This document shows positions 61,345 through 64,000 of a DNA stretch of 64,000 nt, in pieces. Position 1 is the first letter of the stretch; each line of letters starts with the position of its first letter. The notes under the pieces are model-generated. The model was not told the DNA's origin and ran no database searches. It saw nothing but the letters and a program-made list of their open reading frames with translations. The position numbers and the translations under genes are program-made. The stretch is from Pseudodesulfovibrio sp. JC047 (GTDB lineage Bacteria; Desulfobacterota; Desulfovibrionia; Desulfovibrionales; Desulfovibrionaceae), in NCBI RefSeq assembly GCF_010468615.1, contig NZ_WUEH01000009.1, forward strand, positions 62,001 through 126,000. The letters run 5' to 3'.

Positions 61345-61474
61345 CCATTTCTTCAATCTCACTCAAACGATGTCGTAGAGCTTCGCCGAAGGCGCGATAA
61401 AAAGTTCTGGAGGGGGCATCCAAAGGGGGAACCTCTTCCAAGAGGTTCCCCCTTTGGCCGTCGGAGACATTCTT
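61345..61474. repeat. 130-base direct repeat, copy 1, with 38-base palindrome
   Basis: About 96% identical to copy 2 (five differences in 130). It contains the palindrome CCAAAGGGGGAACCTCTT-CC-AAGAGGTTCCCCCTTTGG-type arms (18 bp each) at 61420-61457. On the minus strand a 65-codon frame (61340-61537, peptide ending ALRHRLSEIEEME) spans it. Four of the five differences change amino acids, so coding constraint looks weak. Confidence 0.75.
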
Positions 61475-61556
61475 TAAGTCATTAATATTTTGCAAGAATG
61501 TTGCGCAAAGATTTTGAAACTCATTGTTTCTTGTCATTGTAATTTTTTTGATTTTC

Positions 61557-61686
61557 CCATTTCTTCAATCCTACTCAAACGATGTCGTAGAGCCTCGCCG
61601 AAGGCGCGATAAGAAGTTCTGGAGGGGGAATCCAAAGGGGGAACCTCTTCCAAGAGGTTCCCCCTTTGGCCGTCGGAGACATTCTT
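61557..61686. repeat. 130-base direct repeat, copy 2
   Basis: Same as copy 1, with its palindrome at 61632-61669. It starts 212 bases after copy 1 begins. The corresponding minus-strand frame has no start codon, and its stop TGA overlaps the ATG of the copy 1 frame. Confidence 0.75.
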
Positions 61687-61709
61687 AAAAAATAGGTGAC
61701 CCCACCTTT

Positions 61710-62111
61710 TTATTGCTCGGCGAGTGTCTTTTGTGTTGCGACGTCCAGCATGTGCTTGTGAAGTCGGATGGAGATGGTGTCGCTATTTTCGATATTCTCG
61801 ATGAGTTCACGGAGTTTATCGATGGATTCAAGCGATGCAGTGATGATAAGTTCGCTTGGTGTGAGTTGGCTTTTTCGAATCATTTCCAACACGTTTTCCA
61901 GTTTGTGCGCCAATTCTTCGATGGTGGAGAGTTCGAGCAGATTGGCGCCGGCTTTGACAGAGTGGGCGTCACGAAAGATTGAATTGATAGTTTCAGGATC
62001 GCAATCCAGGCCACATTCTTCCAAATGCAAAAGGCCCGACTCGATGGAGTCGAGCCGTTCGGCTGTTTCTTCTAAGAAGATTTCGAGGACTTCGTCACCG
62101 CGTTGAATCAA
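61710..62111 (-). CDS. Hpt-domain protein (CheA P1-like)
   Basis: The 133-residue protein is a histidine phosphotransfer domain with phospho-acceptor His50 in IFRDAHSVKAGANLLEL, close to the CheA P1 domain; there is no kinase core. It would shuttle phosphate between a kinase and receivers. It overlaps cheV by four bases (TTGA: TTG start and TGA stop), so it is translated with CheV, whose receiver is the likely partner. AGGTGG lies six bases before the TTG. Confidence 0.85.
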   Translation of the reverse strand: MIQRGDEVLEIFLEETAERLDSIESGLLHLEECGLDCDPETINSIFRDAHSVKAGANLLELSTIEELAHKLENVLEMIRKSQLTPSELIITASLESIDKLRELIENIENSDTISIRLHKHMLDVATQKTLAEQ

Positions 62112-63052
62112 TCTATGCCACCTTCGATGAGGTTGATTGCGATTTGGGGAATGGTGTGCAGATCTGGTTTGGATATCTGCCTGTCTGCACCGACCGAATC
62201 GCCTTTGTGCTTGAGTTCTTTCGTAATAATAGAAGAGTACAGTATTACGGGAAGGTCTTGCAAAAGTGGGTCGTCCTTGATGTTCTTGGTCAGACTGAAT
62301 CCATCCATAAGTGGCATTTCGATGTCCGAGATAACGATATCGACGTATTCGTTGATCGCTTTGCCTTCGGTTTTGGCCTTGTCGCGGAGTTCCCAGATGG
62401 TGCGCAGGGCCTCGTCTCCGTTGGTCGTCATAATCGGATTGAAGTTTGCTTCCGAGAGGTTTTGTTTGATCATGGCGCGGATCGTGGCGGAGTCGTCGGC
62501 TATGAGCACGTTGTAGCGGGTGTCCGAGACAGCGGCTTCTTCGCCACTTGCGGGTTCGAATTGTGTGAGAATGGTTTCCAGATCGAGAAGTTGGACGAAA
62601 TAGTCGCCCTTGTCGATCAGGCCGATAATGGCGTCGGTATTACTGGAAATGATGTTTGAGGGAGGAATGACTTCACCCCAGCCCACACGGTGAATTTCCG
62701 TGACACCAGAAACCAGGAAGCCGGTAACCGATTTGCTGAATTCCGTCACGATGACGATATCCCGTTCGGTTTTTGGCATGTCGAGTTCCAGCCAGACAGA
62801 CAAGTCAAGCACCGGAAGGATCAGATCACGCAAGGGAATGGTCCCCATGAAAGAAGGATGGGGGGCTGATTCCGGCGGATCGAGGTTTGGTGTCTCGATG
62901 ACTTGCATGACCTTGGCCACGTTTATTCCAAAGAAGTTGGGAACAGGTTCTTCGCCTTCTTTACGGATTTCATTAATATAGAACTCGAGGATTTCGAGTT
63001 CATTGGTTCCTGTTTCCAACAAGATTCCGGTATCTATTGCGCTTTTGCTCAT
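62108..63052 (-). CDS. cheV: Chemotaxis protein CheV
   Basis: CheV couples a CheW-like domain to a receiver. The 314 residues have a CheW domain (NFFGINVAKVMQVIETP, GTIPLRDLILPVLDLSVWL, ERDIVIVTEFSKSVTGFLV) and a receiver from about residue 180 (YNVLIADDSATIRAMIKQNL), with phospho-Asp in VDIVISDIEMPLMDG and Lys in QISKPD. It scaffolds chemoreceptor signalling and can act as a phosphate sink. The start is the ATG after GGGAG. It precedes the Hpt gene with overlap. Confidence 0.93.
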   Translation of the reverse strand: MSKSAIDTGILLETGTNELEILEFYINEIRKEGEEPVPNFFGINVAKVMQVIETPNLDPPESAPHPSFMGTIPLRDLILPVLDLSVWLELDMPKTERDIVIVTEFSKSVTGFLVSGVTEIHRVGWGEVIPPSNIISSNTDAIIGLIDKGDYFVQLLDLETILTQFEPASGEEAAVSDTRYNVLIADDSATIRAMIKQNLSEANFNPIMTTNGDEALRTIWELRDKAKTEGKAINEYVDIVISDIEMPLMDGFSLTKNIKDDPLLQDLPVILYSSIITKELKHKGDSVGADRQISKPDLHTIPQIAINLIEGGID

Positions 63053-63293
63053 GAAAGGTCTCCCAATCCGGTTCATATCGTCGCTTTCAGCTAAGTTCCA
63101 GTTATATACGCTGTCAAGAATTTTATGTCCACGCTGTTGGCGGGTCTTGTGTGAATTTATAATGTCTTCATGGTTAGTTGGGCGTGAAAAAAAAGATGTG
63201 AGTTTTTTTCTTACAACCCCTTGACGTATTGCTTGAGCCAATGCACAAGAATATTGATTAAAACTGTTCATAAAAATCTAATGGAGATGCAGA

Positions 63294-64000
63294 ATGAGCG
63301 AAAAAATCACCGTTGATCCGACAATTGTTCAGAAAAAGGTCATGGACAGACTTGAAGAGTCGGCTTCGGATGTTATCCCGTGGTTCTACGAGAATATGCC
63401 CGAATACTACTTCCTTACCCATGGCGAAGAAGAACAATTGGCACATGTCAGAGCACTGCTTTCAGGGATGGTCCGTAAGGAAAAACAGTCTTTGGCCTTG
63501 CGCAGTCCGTGTGGAACAAAGGTGACACATCTCACTCCGGGCGGAGATATGGACGCCCTGGCCGGGGTTCTCAAGGGATACCGTGATAAGGATATTCAGA
63601 TCGCTCGTATTTATGCGAGCCATGATGATTCATTGCGCCTTGATACGTTTGTTTTCGGGCCGCAACCTGCGTGTGATGCGGACGCGCAATCCGTCAAGGA
63701 CGTGATGGGACTGGTTCGCGAGGGCGTGGTAGACCTTGGTGGAGGCGATGGTGGTGAATTCAGCAACTTCATTGGTTCCGTGAGTGAAGATTATATCGAG
63801 AAATTTGAACCAGGTCGGGCATTGCGACATTTCAGCACCTGTGGGTGTGTGGAAAGCCAGGAACGGGTTCAGGTCCTGTTGGAAAAAGGGGTCCATTCCG
63901 GGTTTGACCGGATCAGTATCGCCATGGCCAACCCGCCGAGAACCGCATTGTTGTTACGTGTCGTCAATGTGTTTGCCCGCGAAAAGATCCCTGTTGACCG
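63294..64000 (+). CDS. Large NAD-dependent glutamate-dehydrogenase-like protein, N-terminal part (cut by window edge)
   Basis: An ATG with GGAG seven bases upstream opens a frame that runs off the window, giving 235 complete residues. The start (VMDRLEESASDVIPWFYENMPEYYFLTH) and the ACT-like regulatory segments resemble the N-terminal extension of the roughly 1000-residue GDHs seen in Desulfovibrio. The catalytic dehydrogenase domain would be downstream. This assignment rests on memory of family pattern, not on a catalytic motif, so it is tentative. It would link 2-oxoglutarate and glutamate. Confidence 0.55.
   Translation, partial: MSEKITVDPTIVQKKVMDRLEESASDVIPWFYENMPEYYFLTHGEEEQLAHVRALLSGMVRKEKQSLALRSPCGTKVTHLTPGGDMDALAGVLKGYRDKDIQIARIYASHDDSLRLDTFVFGPQPACDADAQSVKDVMGLVREGVVDLGGGDGGEFSNFIGSVSEDYIEKFEPGRALRHFSTCGCVESQERVQVLLEKGVHSGFDRISIAMANPPRTALLLRVVNVFAREKIPVD

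Noticed and set aside
61345-61686. Possible CRISPR array
   Set aside because: Only two copies of 130 bases, far longer than CRISPR repeats, no cas genes; it is a direct repeat pair with palindromes.

Overview
The window is about 55% GC bacterial chromosome. It most resembles the Desulfovibrionales (Desulfovibrio/Pseudodesulfovibrio type): a SelB elongation factor, a CheV protein, a RicT/PSP1 protein, a major-porin tandem, a NikR box of the sulfate-reducer type, a FeoA-only iron protein and a UbiX/UbiD pair. No phage, transposase or CRISPR array is visible; this is mostly core chromosome with a few accessory patches.

Layout. 1-12 kb: end of selB, a SYLF lipoprotein whose 3' end collides with an antisense tRNA-His, murA, comEC, an HDOD protein, a lone receiver protein, ricT-like, metG, an unknown protein that looks like a cluster-less radical-SAM barrel, and a DUF523/DUF1722 protein whose Shine-Dalgarno is buried in a hairpin. 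13-27 kb: feoA-like gene, then a long tightly spaced operon carB-purF-kdsD-ykgJ-like-PBP1A-phzF; a U32 peptidase diverges from pyrK-pyrD; tRNA-Ser. 27-36 kb: a large hybrid histidine kinase, SRP RNA, a bile-acid-symporter-type transporter, a DUF4198 protein behind a NikR-type operator, a frameshifted FadL-type outer-membrane protein, and an ECF transporter ATPase/permease pair with no visible substrate-binding component. 36-48 kb: rhodanese-ferritin fusion, EamA transporter, tlyA, thrC, patatin, then a minus-strand block with hisD-purC followed by a 53-codon gene with an in-frame UGA, and rpsF-rpsR-rplI-dnaB-paaK-DUF456. 48-64 kb: two tandem porins, uvrC, a UPF0173 hydrolase, ubiX, tRNA-Arg, a binding-protein/histidine-kinase pair, a cysteine-rich small protein, a UbiD-family decarboxylase, a repeat-rich spacer, Hpt and CheV proteins, and the start of a large glutamate-dehydrogenase-like protein.

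The most interesting signal is the 53-codon gene at 45728..45889 on the minus strand. It has a strong ribosome binding site, one membrane helix, a Gly-rich stretch, a UGA codon, and a further 23 codons ending in TAG. A short GC hairpin with G in the second loop position lies 19 bases after the UGA, as expected for a bacterial SECIS element, and the window itself shows that the host carries SelB. It is a candidate small membrane selenoprotein that ordinary gene calling would miss or truncate.

Functional threads: pyrimidine and purine synthesis (carB, pyrK, pyrD, purF, purC), cell wall and envelope (murA, PBP1A, kdsD, porins, FadL), translation (selB, metG, rpsF/R, rplI, tlyA, three tRNAs, SRP RNA), metal handling (FeoA-like, NikR-controlled DUF4198, ECF module) and signalling (HDOD, receiver, two histidine kinases, Hpt, CheV). 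All calls are from reading the sequence; no database search was possible.
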